From: a virus
Virus record (IMG/VR): IMGVR_UViG_3300042306_001554
Span: 1-20,901 of that record
Length of the DNA stretch: 20,901 nt
Reading direction: 5' to 3' (one strand)
This document shows positions 1 through 7,718 of the stretch, piece after piece; the first letter of the stretch is position 1; each line of letters begins with the position of its first letter. A program made the position numbers and the translations under genes. Under the pieces are notes generated by a model. That model was not told the DNA's origin and ran no database searches. It worked only from the letters and a program-made list of their open reading frames with translations.

Positions 1-363
1 AATTGATTTCATTTCAGCATAAATTAAACCCAAACTAATTATCTTGGTTGATAGATGTTGTATGGGTATTAAATATTTAACAAATTCATTTAGTAAAAAA
101 ACATCCAACATAAAAAACAACAATATCAGTGAGGTATACCCAATTAATTTTGGAACAAACCCTCGTACAAAAGCTCTTGAAGTCCATCTAATTTTAGCCC
201 CCTCTCTACGTTGTTTAATTATCCTACAATAAGCTGTAATGATATCAAGTAATACAAATCCTAGGATAACCAATAATATTCCAGCAGAAGGGGCAAAAAA
301 CGTCAAAATCGATAACCAAAATCCAAATAACCCCTCTTTGACAGTTTCAAATAAATGCTTCAT
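1..363 (-). CDS. Phage holin, partial (C-terminal end beyond window)
   Basis: An open frame on the minus strand runs from an ATG at 361-363 to the left edge (121 codons visible, no stop). The translation begins MKHLFETVKEGLFGFW and shows hydrophobic segments at about residues 15-43 and 73-92. Between them is LDIITAY followed by a basic stretch with GAKIRWTSRAF, and near the edge LGLIYAEMKSI. This matches the layout of small phage holins of the holin-4 type (an LDxxTG-like motif after the first helix, a K/R-rich loop, and an E-x-x-S-I motif near the end). Such proteins make holes in the inner membrane to release or activate endolysin. It lies downstream of a two-component operon on the same strand and has its own ATATTTAT box. 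The family call is from memory of the pattern; a non-holin membrane protein is the alternative. Confidence 0.72.
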   Translation of the reverse strand, partial: MKHLFETVKEGLFGFWLSILTFFAPSAGILLVILGFVLLDIITAYCRIIKQRREGAKIRWTSRAFVRGFVPKLIGYTSLILLFFMLDVFLLNEFVKYLIPIQHLSTKIISLGLIYAEMKSI

Positions 364-412
364 ATATATTTTTTCTTTTAAAAGTAAATAGTTTTTATTA
401 AATTTAACAATT

Positions 413-420
413 ATAAATAT
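413..420 (-). promoter_or_regulatory. ATATTTAT promoter-like box for the holin
   Basis: Minus-strand ATATTTAT lies 49 bases before the holin ATG, in the 81-base gap after the coiled-coil gene. It is one of seventeen such boxes found before gene or operon starts in this window. The long leader differs from the usual 4-20 bases, so the holin may be separately controlled. Confidence 0.5.
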
Positions 421-444
421 CTAAATTCGAATAAAAGTTGGTAT

Positions 445-1122
445 TTATCCCTCTTTGTCTTTACCAGAATACTTAACCCCCATTATTGTACCTATAATAC
501 TAAATGCGTTGGTTAAAAGAATACCTAACATATTTGACCAAGTAGACCCAATCATTTGAGTATCTTTATTTATTACTAATGCTAAAATATACATAAAAGT
601 GGTTATAACCCCAATCGAAATAATGACACCTAAAGCTATCTTTACAATATTACCAATTAGCTCTGTTTGTGTTTTCTTTTGTAATACATCTAAATCATTA
701 ATTGCCATTGTTTTAGCCTCCTCAGCCCCAATTCTAGCCAATTCTGACTTTGCCATTTCTTGTTGTAATTCCAAACTTATTCTCTCGTTATCTTGTTTCC
801 ATGCAATTAGTTCTCTATTCTGAACTTCAAAGGTAATTTTAGCATCTTCAACCTCTTTAAATGTTAATTGAAGTTCTGACATTATCCTTTGATTCTCAGC
901 ATTAACTTCAAGTAATTCTTTATTCTTTTCTTGAACTTGTTTTGTTATTTCTAACCTCTTTTTTCTTGTCTCTTTGTCTTTTTCTTTACAATTCTCAACA
1001 TATTTGGCAAAATCAGAATCATCTGAAGTGTCAATAATCTTCAAAATATTTCCCTCTAACCCAATATTTTTCTTTTCGAGTAAGTTTATTAACTCTTCCT
1101 TAGTTTCTTTATTTAATTTCAT
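445..1122 (-). CDS. Coiled-coil protein with two C-terminal membrane segments
   Basis: The protein has 225 residues. Residues about 47-150 are charged and helix-rich with heptad-like spacing, consistent with a long coiled coil. Residues about 155-184 and 195-216 are hydrophobic, giving two membrane helices, and the tail KDKEG is charged. With the N terminus in the cytoplasm, the tail would also be cytoplasmic. No enzyme motif is visible. The ATG overlaps the stop of the response regulator by one base (TAATG), which argues for translational coupling and a shared role. It sits between the regulator and the holin, so a membrane effector, antiholin-like protein or signalling adaptor are possible roles, but this is inference only. 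I do not recognise the family. Confidence 0.8.
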   Translation of the reverse strand: MKLNKETKEELINLLEKKNIGLEGNILKIIDTSDDSDFAKYVENCKEKDKETRKKRLEITKQVQEKNKELLEVNAENQRIMSELQLTFKEVEDAKITFEVQNRELIAWKQDNERISLELQQEMAKSELARIGAEEAKTMAINDLDVLQKKTQTELIGNIVKIALGVIISIGVITTFMYILALVINKDTQMIGSTWSNMLGILLTNAFSIIGTIMGVKYSGKDKEG

Positions 1123-1556
1123 TATCTATATACCTTGAATGGAGCAGTTCTCGTTTTATATCCTTCATAATCTTTTTTAAATTCTTCTAACCTAGGTTCA
1201 ATGTCATCAGATTTTATAATCCAAAATTGAGCTCCAGCTTGAACAGCTTTCGCTTGTTCTTCAGGTTCATTAGAAGAAGATATAATCCCTATAACCACAT
1301 TATTTCCATACTCAAAGTTAATTTTTCTAATCAATTCTATACCATCAAAGGAAGAACCAATTATATTTAAATCAACGAATACACACTCAGGTCTATCTGA
1401 AAAATCACCTTGTAACCATTTTTGAAATAGTTTTGCGGCTTCATCAGAACTATTTAACGATTTAAGTGAAAGACTAATGTCCAATAAAGAACATGCGTCT
1501 TCAAATACTAAATGGAACAAGTCCTCATCATCTACCAACATTAACGTATCAATCAT
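1122..1556 (-). CDS. Single-domain response regulator (receiver only)
   Basis: The protein has 144 residues and is a CheY-like receiver domain with no output domain. Expected residues are visible: the acidic pair D9-D10 in LMLVDDED, the phosphoacceptor D62 in CVFVDLNI, a Ser at 93-94 in GIISSSN (usual Thr/Ser position), and K115 in FWIIKSDD. The usual Pro after this Lys is Ser here. The receiver fills almost the entire protein, so it must act through a partner protein rather than by binding DNA. It starts 12 bases after the kinase stop and overlaps the coiled-coil gene, so kinase, regulator and membrane protein form one unit. The natural reading is that the 707-residue kinase upstream phosphorylates D62. 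Confidence 0.9.
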   Translation of the reverse strand: MIDTLMLVDDEDLFHLVFEDACSLLDISLSLKSLNSSDEAAKLFQKWLQGDFSDRPECVFVDLNIIGSSFDGIELIRKINFEYGNNVVIGIISSSNEPEEQAKAVQAGAQFWIIKSDDIEPRLEEFKKDYEGYKTRTAPFKVYR

Positions 1557-1568
1557 TTTAATTTTTTT

Positions 1569-3692
1569 TTATTTTAAGTTTATTTTCATTTTAGTACCAA
1601 TTTCATTTTTTTCACAAGTAATTTCAAATCCGTGTTCTTCTAAAATTGCAACACAAATATTTAAACCTAACCCTGTACCACTCTCTTTTTGTCCTTCTTT
1701 TCTAGTGTAAGGTTTTGATAAATGTTCAAAGTCTTGTTGAGTAATACCTCTACCATTATCTTGTATTATTAAAATATCACCCTCCATAAAAATCTTAACA
1801 AATTTTGTGTCAGAGTCGTTATATTTCAAACCATTTCGTATAAGATTATCAATAGATGTACAAAACAATGACTCGTTCACATCTTTAGTTATTAGTTCAT
1901 CGATATGAACCTGACTTTTGTATGAAGTTGTTGATAAGTAACTATCTAAAATACTTTTTAAATTACATTCTGTTTTATTTAATACAACATCTTTTTTAAC
2001 TAAGTTTGTGAATTCATAAACACCTCTATAAACTTTTTGTGCGTGAGCCAATCCATCTTTAATCATTTTAAATGGTGCGGATATTTTTAAATCCTCTATT
2101 TGTTCAAGTGTTAATCTTCGTTCTAAAGAACTAACACCTCTAGGTATGTATGTATTAATACCTGAGTGCATATCGTGTCTGAGAATCTTAGCTGCGTGTT
2201 CTAAATAGGTGTTCTTTTTCTCAATCTCAATAGATTGTGTGATTCTATCAGTTATATCTGTTGCAATTTTCATTACTCTTTGTACTTTACCATCAACCCC
2301 AAATACTGGATTATATGACGCTTGAATCCAAACTTGTTTTTTATCTTTAGTAAACCTTAAAAACTCATCAGTAACATAAACACCACTTCTCAACAATTTC
2401 CAAAATTCTTTATATTCGGGAGATTTTGAATATTCCTTTGAAACAAAAATTTTATGATGTTTACCTTTTAATTCTTTTTCAGAATATCCCATTTTTTCAC
2501 AAAATAAATTATTGGCAAACATAATTTTACCATCCAAATCGAATTCAATAACCATATTGGATGTATTAATTGCAGTCATTCTATTTCTAATCTCAATTTC
2601 TTTTTGCTTAACCTCCGTTACATCATATCTGATTGACATATAACCTAAAAATTTACCATTTTCATCAAAATCCCCCTTTATGTAAGAATCAACCCAATAT
2701 AATTCACCATTTTTTGTTTTATTCGTAACAACTTCATTCCAAATTTTCTTCTCATTAACAACTTCTCTGTACATATTAGTCCAAAAATCCTTTGGGTGTC
2801 TTCCAGAATTCACTATACTATGGTCTTTACCTTTTACCTCATCTAAACTCCATCCTGACACTTCCTGAAACTTTTTATTTACATAAGTTATTCTACCTTT
2901 GTTATCTGCTTTAGATACTAAAACCGAGGTATCAACAAACTTCTCAAATTCTTGTAAGTTATCTTTTAGGATATTACTTTCCTTAACTGAATATGCGAAT
3001 GAATAAAGTGAAGATAACATTTGTGCAAAATTAACTTCCAAATCAATCCAATTCCTTAAGGTTTCACTCTCAATACACACAACACCAATAACATCCCCTT
3101 TATACATAATTGGGACATCTAACATAGATTTAATACCAAGTGGTTTTAAGTAACCTTCAGTGAAACATGAGGTTGCAATATGGGTTTCCGCGTCATTAGC
3201 AATTATTATTGGTTCAATTTCCAATTGTTCAAAATAGAGGTTAAAATCCTTTTTGAACATTTCAGACCCACCATACCATTCGTTCTCCTTTTGTATATAT
3301 AATTGTTGACAGATAATTGAAGTTTTATCAGAATTATACAACCAAATAGAACATCTATCAGCATTAATTGATTCTGTCACTTCTTTTGTTAATGTTTTTG
3401 CCCCTTCTTTAATATTACCTTGGTAAAATAATGGATTATGCGATTGTGAAATGAGAACTTTATTAAGATTCTTTGAATATTTTGTTAAAAAAATATTATG
3501 TTTTAGTTTTTTGGTATATTCCTTAACCAAAATTAAAAAGAATGGTAAAAAAGTAATAAAACAAGAAAATTCAAATATGTTTATCAGTTGACTATTTCTT
3601 ATCAAGAAAAATGTTGAGATTGTCTTCAAAAGAAGAAAGGTAGTCATTATTAAAACTGAAAAGTAAAGTGTAAATCTGAATTTCTGTGTCAT
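1569..3692 (-). CDS. Membrane sensor histidine kinase (GAF-PAS-PAS-kinase)
   Basis: The protein has 707 residues. Hydrophobic helices lie at about 9-31 and 38-57 with only a few residues between them, so the periplasmic loop is very short. A GAF-like domain follows (about 80-237, with GIKSMLDVPI and GVVCIES), then PAS domains at about 245-365 and 368-485, each ending with a typical D-V/I-T tail. The catalytic part has an H-box with H506 in ILRHDMH, an N-box with N616 and N620 in DNLIRNGLKYN, a G1 box DNGRG at 645 and a G2 box GTGLGL at 672. All residues needed for activity appear present. The sensor parts are cytoplasmic, so the signal is probably internal or from the membrane. It heads the operon with the response regulator and is divergent from the endolysin. 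Complete histidine kinases are rare in phages. Confidence 0.92.
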   Translation of the reverse strand: MTQKFRFTLYFSVLIMTTFLLLKTISTFFLIRNSQLINIFEFSCFITFLPFFLILVKEYTKKLKHNIFLTKYSKNLNKVLISQSHNPLFYQGNIKEGAKTLTKEVTESINADRCSIWLYNSDKTSIICQQLYIQKENEWYGGSEMFKKDFNLYFEQLEIEPIIIANDAETHIATSCFTEGYLKPLGIKSMLDVPIMYKGDVIGVVCIESETLRNWIDLEVNFAQMLSSLYSFAYSVKESNILKDNLQEFEKFVDTSVLVSKADNKGRITYVNKKFQEVSGWSLDEVKGKDHSIVNSGRHPKDFWTNMYREVVNEKKIWNEVVTNKTKNGELYWVDSYIKGDFDENGKFLGYMSIRYDVTEVKQKEIEIRNRMTAINTSNMVIEFDLDGKIMFANNLFCEKMGYSEKELKGKHHKIFVSKEYSKSPEYKEFWKLLRSGVYVTDEFLRFTKDKKQVWIQASYNPVFGVDGKVQRVMKIATDITDRITQSIEIEKKNTYLEHAAKILRHDMHSGINTYIPRGVSSLERRLTLEQIEDLKISAPFKMIKDGLAHAQKVYRGVYEFTNLVKKDVVLNKTECNLKSILDSYLSTTSYKSQVHIDELITKDVNESLFCTSIDNLIRNGLKYNDSDTKFVKIFMEGDILIIQDNGRGITQQDFEHLSKPYTRKEGQKESGTGLGLNICVAILEEHGFEITCEKNEIGTKMKINLK

Positions 3693-3712
3693 TTTTTAAA
3701 ATTTTTTCATTA

Positions 3713-3720
3713 ATAAATAT
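3713..3720 (-). promoter_or_regulatory. ATATTTAT box for the kinase operon
   Basis: The minus-strand sequence TCTATATTTATTA lies 20 bases before the kinase ATG. It is the only box before the kinase, regulator and coiled-coil genes, which fits a single transcript. Confidence 0.55.
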
Positions 3721-3740
3721 AGAACATAACACATTATATA

Positions 3741-3748
3741 ATATTTAT
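3741..3748 (+). promoter_or_regulatory. ATATTTAT box for the endolysin
   Basis: Plus-strand ATATTTATAA lies 19 bases before the endolysin ATG. It is only 20 bases from the opposing box of the kinase operon, so the lysis enzyme and the signalling operon are divergently expressed from one short region. Confidence 0.55.
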
Positions 3749-3767
3749 AAAAAAAAACTATAAAACT

Positions 3768-4571
3768 ATGTTAAAAATTGGATCACAAGGAGCTTTAGTA
3801 AAACTCCTACAAGAAAAATTAGGTGTTACTGCAGATGGTGCTTTCGGACCTGGTACTGAAAAAGCACTCAAAGAATGGCAAACTAAAAATGGTTTAGTTG
3901 CTGATGGCGTTGCAGGTCAAATAACTTTGGGTAAAATGGGAGTATCTCTTCCAAAAGTCGAAAAAGAGACATTAAAATTAGAAAAACTAAAAGGTCAAAT
4001 ACCTGATGCTGTAATTTCTGAAATCGCAATGATTGCTGATAAGTTTGGAATCATCACTAATTTGAGATTATGTCACTTTTTGGCACAATGTTCAACAGAA
4101 TCAGGTAATTTCAAAGCTGTTTCTGAAAATCTTAATTATTCTAAAGATGGATTGTTAAAAATATTTCCAAAATATTTTCCAGGTGTACTAGCTGAGTCAT
4201 ATGCCCACCAACCTGAGAAAATCGCTTCTCGTGTTTATGGTAGTAGATTAGGAAATGGTGATGAAACAACTAAAGAAGGATGGAAATTCCGTGGTCGTGG
4301 TTATATCCAATTAACTGGAAAACAAAACTATCAAGTTTTCTCTGGTTTTATTGGTGAAGATTGTGTTGCTAACCCTGATTTGGTTGCTACAAAATATCCT
4401 CTAGGTTCTGCCGCGTTCTTCTTTAATAACACAAGCCTTTGGAATGTATGTGATGAAGGTGCGTCTGAAGAAGTTGTAACAAAAGTAAGTAAAAGAGTGA
4501 ATGGTGGTTATAATGGTTTAGACCACAGAAAACACGAATTTAAAAGATTTGAAAAACTATTGTTAGTTTAA
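3768..4571 (+). CDS. Endolysin: peptidoglycan-binding domain plus GH19 hydrolase
   Basis: The protein has 267 residues. Residues 1-57 form a PG_binding_1 domain (GSQGALVKLLQEKLGV, then DGAFGPGTEKALKEWQ), which binds peptidoglycan. Residues about 75-265 form a glycoside hydrolase family 19 (chitinase-like) domain that cleaves glycan strands. E111 in CSTESGNF is the likely acid catalyst, and the family signature FRGRGYIQLTG is at 174-184. RVNGGYNGLDHR near the end also matches family members in phage lysins. No signal peptide is visible, so release through the holin encoded 3.4 kb away is expected. It stands alone between an ATATTTAT box and a strong terminator. It has no N-terminal tag, unlike the two other wall hydrolases at 9330 and 11088, which fits a cytoplasmic lysis role. 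Confidence 0.93.
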   Translation: MLKIGSQGALVKLLQEKLGVTADGAFGPGTEKALKEWQTKNGLVADGVAGQITLGKMGVSLPKVEKETLKLEKLKGQIPDAVISEIAMIADKFGIITNLRLCHFLAQCSTESGNFKAVSENLNYSKDGLLKIFPKYFPGVLAESYAHQPEKIASRVYGSRLGNGDETTKEGWKFRGRGYIQLTGKQNYQVFSGFIGEDCVANPDLVATKYPLGSAAFFFNNTSLWNVCDEGASEEVVTKVSKRVNGGYNGLDHRKHEFKRFEKLLLV

Positions 4572-4575
4572 AAAT

Positions 4576-4603
4576 AAAACCCCACCTTTTTAGTTGGGGT
4601 TTT
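4576..4603. terminator. Bidirectional terminator between endolysin and phosphoesterase
   Basis: The stem AAAACCCCA/TGGGGTTTT with a 10-base loop is followed by a T run on the plus strand and has an A-rich left arm, so it can stop transcription from both converging genes. Confidence 0.85.
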
Positions 4604-4608
4604 TTTTA

Positions 4609-5328
4609 TTATAAGAATACAAGTTCATTGGTTTCTTGATTCCAATCCACAATTAATGGTTTATTACTATAAGCGTATTGTTCATTAAGAACTGATGCGT
4701 TTATGTAATGAGTGTCACCATCAAAAGTATATCCATAACCAGTATGAATGTGACCACAAACGTGAATCTTTGGTTTAATTTCTTTGATTCTATCAGCCAA
4801 TAGTTCACAACCAAGATGGTCAGTTCTACCAATTACTTTATCTAAGTAACCGTAAGCTGGTCCGTGAGTGATAAGGATGTCAGTATCAGTTGGGATATTA
4901 TCCCATCTACGTTTCAGTTCCTCACCTTTTCTTGGTAGATTAAATGCCCAATCAAAGAATTCTGGTTGCCAAGGACTACCATATATCTTCACAGGTTTTT
5001 CATCCCCAATTTGGACTTCTACTGAACTATCTCTTAGGTATTCAAAGTTCTTATAGGTATTTAATATTTCTTCGGTACGTCTAGGTATTAGAACACTCCC
5101 ATGAACAAAGAATGGTTCTCTATCTATGAAACCCCAATCGTGATTACCAGCAATGAATACTTTGAAATCGTAATCCAATCCATCAAACCATTGACAGAAA
5201 TCTTGTATCTCGTGATTATAACCCATTGAAGACATATCCCCAGCATGAATTAAAAGATTACCTCCAGGTAAATCCTTCTCGATTAATTTATGTTTGCTAT
5301 GGGTGTCAGATATAAAAGTAATTCTCAT
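4609..5328 (-). CDS. Calcineurin-like metallophosphoesterase
   Basis: The protein has 239 residues and shows all five metallophosphoesterase motifs: D8-x-H10 (SDTHS), GD at 30-31 (HAGDMS), GNHD at 61-64, the His of THGPAYG, and GHIH near the end. These bind two metal ions and hydrolyse phosphate esters; the substrate cannot be told. The pattern SPWQPEFFDWAF and the general layout resemble the stand-alone MPPED-like group. The start was set at the ATG at 5326-5328 because the motif DTH must lie close to the N terminus. A 16-residue upstream extension in the same frame lacks similarity and overlaps the promoter. It is untagged and has a host-type promoter, so it may be expressed early. Confidence 0.92.
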   Translation of the reverse strand: MRITFISDTHSKHKLIEKDLPGGNLLIHAGDMSSMGYNHEIQDFCQWFDGLDYDFKVFIAGNHDWGFIDREPFFVHGSVLIPRRTEEILNTYKNFEYLRDSSVEVQIGDEKPVKIYGSPWQPEFFDWAFNLPRKGEELKRRWDNIPTDTDILITHGPAYGYLDKVIGRTDHLGCELLADRIKEIKPKIHVCGHIHTGYGYTFDGDTHYINASVLNEQYAYSNKPLIVDWNQETNELVFL

Positions 5329-5345
5329 TTTTATGTTTTTTTTTT

Positions 5346-5377
5346 CAAACTTAACTATATTTATGATAAAAAACAAA
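5346..5377 (-). promoter_or_regulatory. Bacteroidota-type promoter for the phosphoesterase
   Basis: On the minus strand TTTG (5377-5374), a 20-base spacer and TAAGTTTG (5353-5346) match the Bacteroidota primary-sigma consensus TTTG-N19/21-TAnnTTTG. It overlaps the ATATTTAT box of the divergent gene at 5382. Confidence 0.6.
5357..5364 (+). promoter_or_regulatory. ATATTTAT box for the tagged gene at 5382
   Basis: Plus-strand CTATATTTATGATAA lies 17 bases before the ATG. It sits inside the spacer of the opposing host-type promoter, so the two could not easily be occupied at once. Confidence 0.5.
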
Positions 5378-5381
5378 CTTT

Positions 5382-6320
5382 ATGAAAAAAATAATTAGAC
5401 TAACTGAAAATGATTTAATAAAATTAGTTAAACGAGTCATTAAAGAACAAACCCAAAATATTAGAAAAGAAAATCGTTTATTGATAGGAGATTTTGAAAC
5501 ACCTACTTGGGTAGGTAAAGTAGTTTGGAAAGACTTAAGAGTAAGAATTGACAAAAGGTTAGGTAAACCAAACGTACAAAGAGGTCAAGGATTTAATATA
5601 CCTGAACTACCAAATGGAGTTAATGTTTTAATTTCATCTCAACAAATTACAAGTTCACTTACAAATTATCTAAATACTATATTAGGATTATCTTTAAGTC
5701 AAATGAAAGGTAAATTAAAGTATTCAAAAGGTGGAGCTGATTTTAATTCAATTAACACCCAATACATAAATTCAGTTCTTTCACCATTACTTGATGGATT
5801 AGGAGTACCACCAGAACCAACACAAAATGATATTGATAGATTTTTACAAAGAAGGTTACCTGAAATCATATCTCAAAATCCAGGTTCATTACTTGAATTA
5901 TTAAATAAACACAAAATAAATGTATCTAAATTTACACAAAATATTGAAAAACAAGGTGTGACAGGTTTTGATATGGGAACATCTTCATATAAAAATCTTA
6001 AAATGTCTGATGTCGCATTTAATGACACATTAAGTTTAATTTTAGAAATATCTATTGAAAATAGGGGGGCTACAAGTGAAAATGATTTTAAAACCATACT
6101 TAATAATGTTTACACTTCATATTCCCAATATATTGAAAACACATGGCGTGGAGACAGTAATGTGATTAATATACCATCTTTGGAAGGCTTGTTAGAAGTT
6201 GACCCAAGATTAGCATCTAAAATTAATGAAAATGGTGGAGTAAAAAATTTAAATCTTTCTATACCTAAAATAGTAGTTAAAATAGAAACAATCAATCCTG
6301 GAAAATTTAATATTGTATAA
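5382..6320 (+). CDS. Tagged protein of unknown function (class A tag)
   Basis: The protein has 312 residues. The first 23 or so form a basic amphipathic tag (RLTENDLIKLVKRVIKE, then Q) that is almost the same as those at 18968, 19878 and 20457. The tag ends with I-K-E, which fits the I/L-x-E cleavage site of T4-type prohead proteases; this link is inference. The remaining sequence begins TQNIRKENRLLIGDFETP and has no catalytic motif, signal peptide or membrane helix that I can identify. I do not recognise a family. It stands alone, with an ATATTTAT box before it and a perfect hairpin terminator after it. A virion-internal or structural protein is possible. Confidence 0.85.
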   Translation: MKKIIRLTENDLIKLVKRVIKEQTQNIRKENRLLIGDFETPTWVGKVVWKDLRVRIDKRLGKPNVQRGQGFNIPELPNGVNVLISSQQITSSLTNYLNTILGLSLSQMKGKLKYSKGGADFNSINTQYINSVLSPLLDGLGVPPEPTQNDIDRFLQRRLPEIISQNPGSLLELLNKHKINVSKFTQNIEKQGVTGFDMGTSSYKNLKMSDVAFNDTLSLILEISIENRGATSENDFKTILNNVYTSYSQYIENTWRGDSNVINIPSLEGLLEVDPRLASKINENGGVKNLNLSIPKIVVKIETINPGKFNIV

Positions 6321-6321
6321 G

Positions 6322-6353
6322 AAAAAAAACACTCCATATGGAGTGTTTTTTTT
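6322..6353. terminator. Bidirectional terminator, perfect palindrome
   Basis: The 18-base palindrome ACACTCCATATGGAGTGT at 6329-6346 is flanked by A8 on the left and T8 on the right. It separates the plus-strand gene ending at 6320 from the minus-strand gene ending at 6357. Confidence 0.9.
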
Positions 6354-6356
6354 GTC

Positions 6357-7055
6357 TTAAATATTATAAGAAAACTTGGTGTATAAAAATGTGAACCTTT
6401 TGTTTTTAATTAGATTACGAACATAATCTTTATTATGTACATTTTTATAAATTGACCCAATAAAATTACTATCCATCCAAAATCCCAATACTCCTATTTT
6501 ATCATTTATATCAACACCACAATTTAATTTTTCAATGTCAGGTAAAGTCTTGAACCATTCATATGCCATATTGAAACTATTTTCTGTTATAGAATCAAAA
6601 TTTATTTCAATAGATACAATTTTATCTTGTACATAGACTAATCCAATTCTAAAGTCGTGATTAGTTTTAAAATCTAAAACACTATCAACAAGAAAGTGAT
6701 GAAATGGAACATAACTATGTAATTCATTATCATTACCTATCAGCTCAATCGTAAGATTAGTACTTTTTAAAGTTAATTTAGTTGGGGTTTTTTCGTTATC
6801 AACTGAAAAATTAGACAATACGTTTTTAGTAAAACTATCAGATTGTTGTGTTACAACTTTTTCATTTGGGTTTCCTTCATCAATGTAAAATTTGGATAAA
6901 GAAATTTCACCATTATTTGAAGTGATATTGTTGATAGTTCTTTTTTGAGGGTTAAATTCACAAACTTCAACACTAATATATCCATCATTATAAACCACTT
7001 GTGAAAATGAAACAAATGGTAAAAGACAAAATAGGAATAAAATTGTGTTTCTCAT
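6357..7055 (-). CDS. Secreted protein of unknown function
   Basis: The protein has 232 residues from the ATG at 7053-7055. The N terminus MRNTILFLFCLLPFVSFSQ is a signal peptide of a form common in Flavobacteriia, with probable cleavage near SFS-Q. The longer frame (21 residues more) would bury this signal, and the better start lies after a host-type promoter, so the shorter form was chosen. The mature part is rich in beta-prone segments (TKLTLKSTNLTIELIG, KIVSIEINF) and has no enzyme motif I can name. It is untagged. A secreted or periplasmic phage protein on a host promoter could alter the host envelope, for example in exclusion of other phages, but that is speculation. It could have come from the host. 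Confidence 0.8.
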   Translation of the reverse strand: MRNTILFLFCLLPFVSFSQVVYNDGYISVEVCEFNPQKRTINNITSNNGEISLSKFYIDEGNPNEKVVTQQSDSFTKNVLSNFSVDNEKTPTKLTLKSTNLTIELIGNDNELHSYVPFHHFLVDSVLDFKTNHDFRIGLVYVQDKIVSIEINFDSITENSFNMAYEWFKTLPDIEKLNCGVDINDKIGVLGFWMDSNFIGSIYKNVHNKDYVRNLIKNKRFTFLYTKFSYNI

Positions 7056-7088
7056 AGTAGTGTTATTTTTCTGATGATTTAATAAGTA

Positions 7089-7119
7089 CAAAAATACAAT
7101 TCTATTTTCTTTTTCCAAA
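7089..7119 (-). promoter_or_regulatory. Bacteroidota-type promoter for the secreted protein
   Basis: On the minus strand TTTG (7119-7116), exactly 19 bases, then TATTTTTG (7096-7089), a full match to TAnnTTTG. The gene starts 33 bases further on. It is the cleanest host-type promoter in the window. Confidence 0.7.
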
Positions 7120-7146
7120 AAAATTAGAGTTTTTTTTTAAAAATCA

Positions 7147-7704
7147 TTAATCCCACCATCCACGCATTCCTGAACCATCAAAAATATCATCCCAATTCCC
7201 TTCATTTTCATAAACACTTGGGTGTTGACCTTTTAATGTTTCCCAAAGTTCATTCCATTCTATTTCTTCAAGTACTCTAATTCTTTCAAAATATTTACGT
7301 TTGAACTCTTGTTCTTCTTCAGAATCTTTATCTACCATTTCCAAGAAACCTGGTTTATCTTCAATAGGTATAAAATCATAATTAAACCCACTTAAACCTC
7401 TACCCATTTCTTTCTCTACAATATCAAAATATCTATCTTCACGTATGTTTTTAATTATCTCAACAACACGTCTCATTTTAACCACTTTCTTCATTCTGCT
7501 GTGTTCAACTTCAATACCTTTCTTTTCAACACCCTTAGCAATGTCATTTACACCAATTTCAACGAAATCTAACGTACCACTATAATCCCACCAATGATGA
7601 TTCCACAGAGCTTTTCTGAATTTGTATATATTCCTAAAGAAATTAGGTAAATCTCGCATTAAAAATTGTTTGGTTCTACCAAACCAAGTATAACTATAAC
7701 CCAT
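7147..7704 (-). CDS. Conserved phage-type protein with Trp-rich N terminus, unknown function
   Basis: The protein has 185 residues. It opens MGYSYTWFGRTKQF and has an aromatic basic stretch (FRKALWNHHWWDYS) followed by charged helices, then an acidic, Trp-rich C terminus (EIEWNELWETLKG). I have an impression of similar WNHxWWDY proteins in large tailed phages, but no function is known to me. It has no signal peptide, tag or membrane helix. It is the last of three genes on one strand (8160 to 7147) with gaps of 1 and 14 bases, so it is probably part of the operon that starts with the small membrane protein at 8160. Confidence 0.8.
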   Translation of the reverse strand: MGYSYTWFGRTKQFLMRDLPNFFRNIYKFRKALWNHHWWDYSGTLDFVEIGVNDIAKGVEKKGIEVEHSRMKKVVKMRRVVEIIKNIREDRYFDIVEKEMGRGLSGFNYDFIPIEDKPGFLEMVDKDSEEEQEFKRKYFERIRVLEEIEWNELWETLKGQHPSVYENEGNWDDIFDGSGMRGWWD

Positions 7705-7718
7705 ATGATTTAATTTTA

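Noticed and set aside
44-232. Plus-strand 62-codon frame near the left edge
   Set aside because: It lies fully inside the open minus-strand holin frame, which has membrane helices and a family-like pattern.
5329-5376. Longer N terminus for the phosphoesterase
   Set aside because: The extra 16 residues are AT-derived, overlap the promoter and move the DTH motif away from its usual place near the start.
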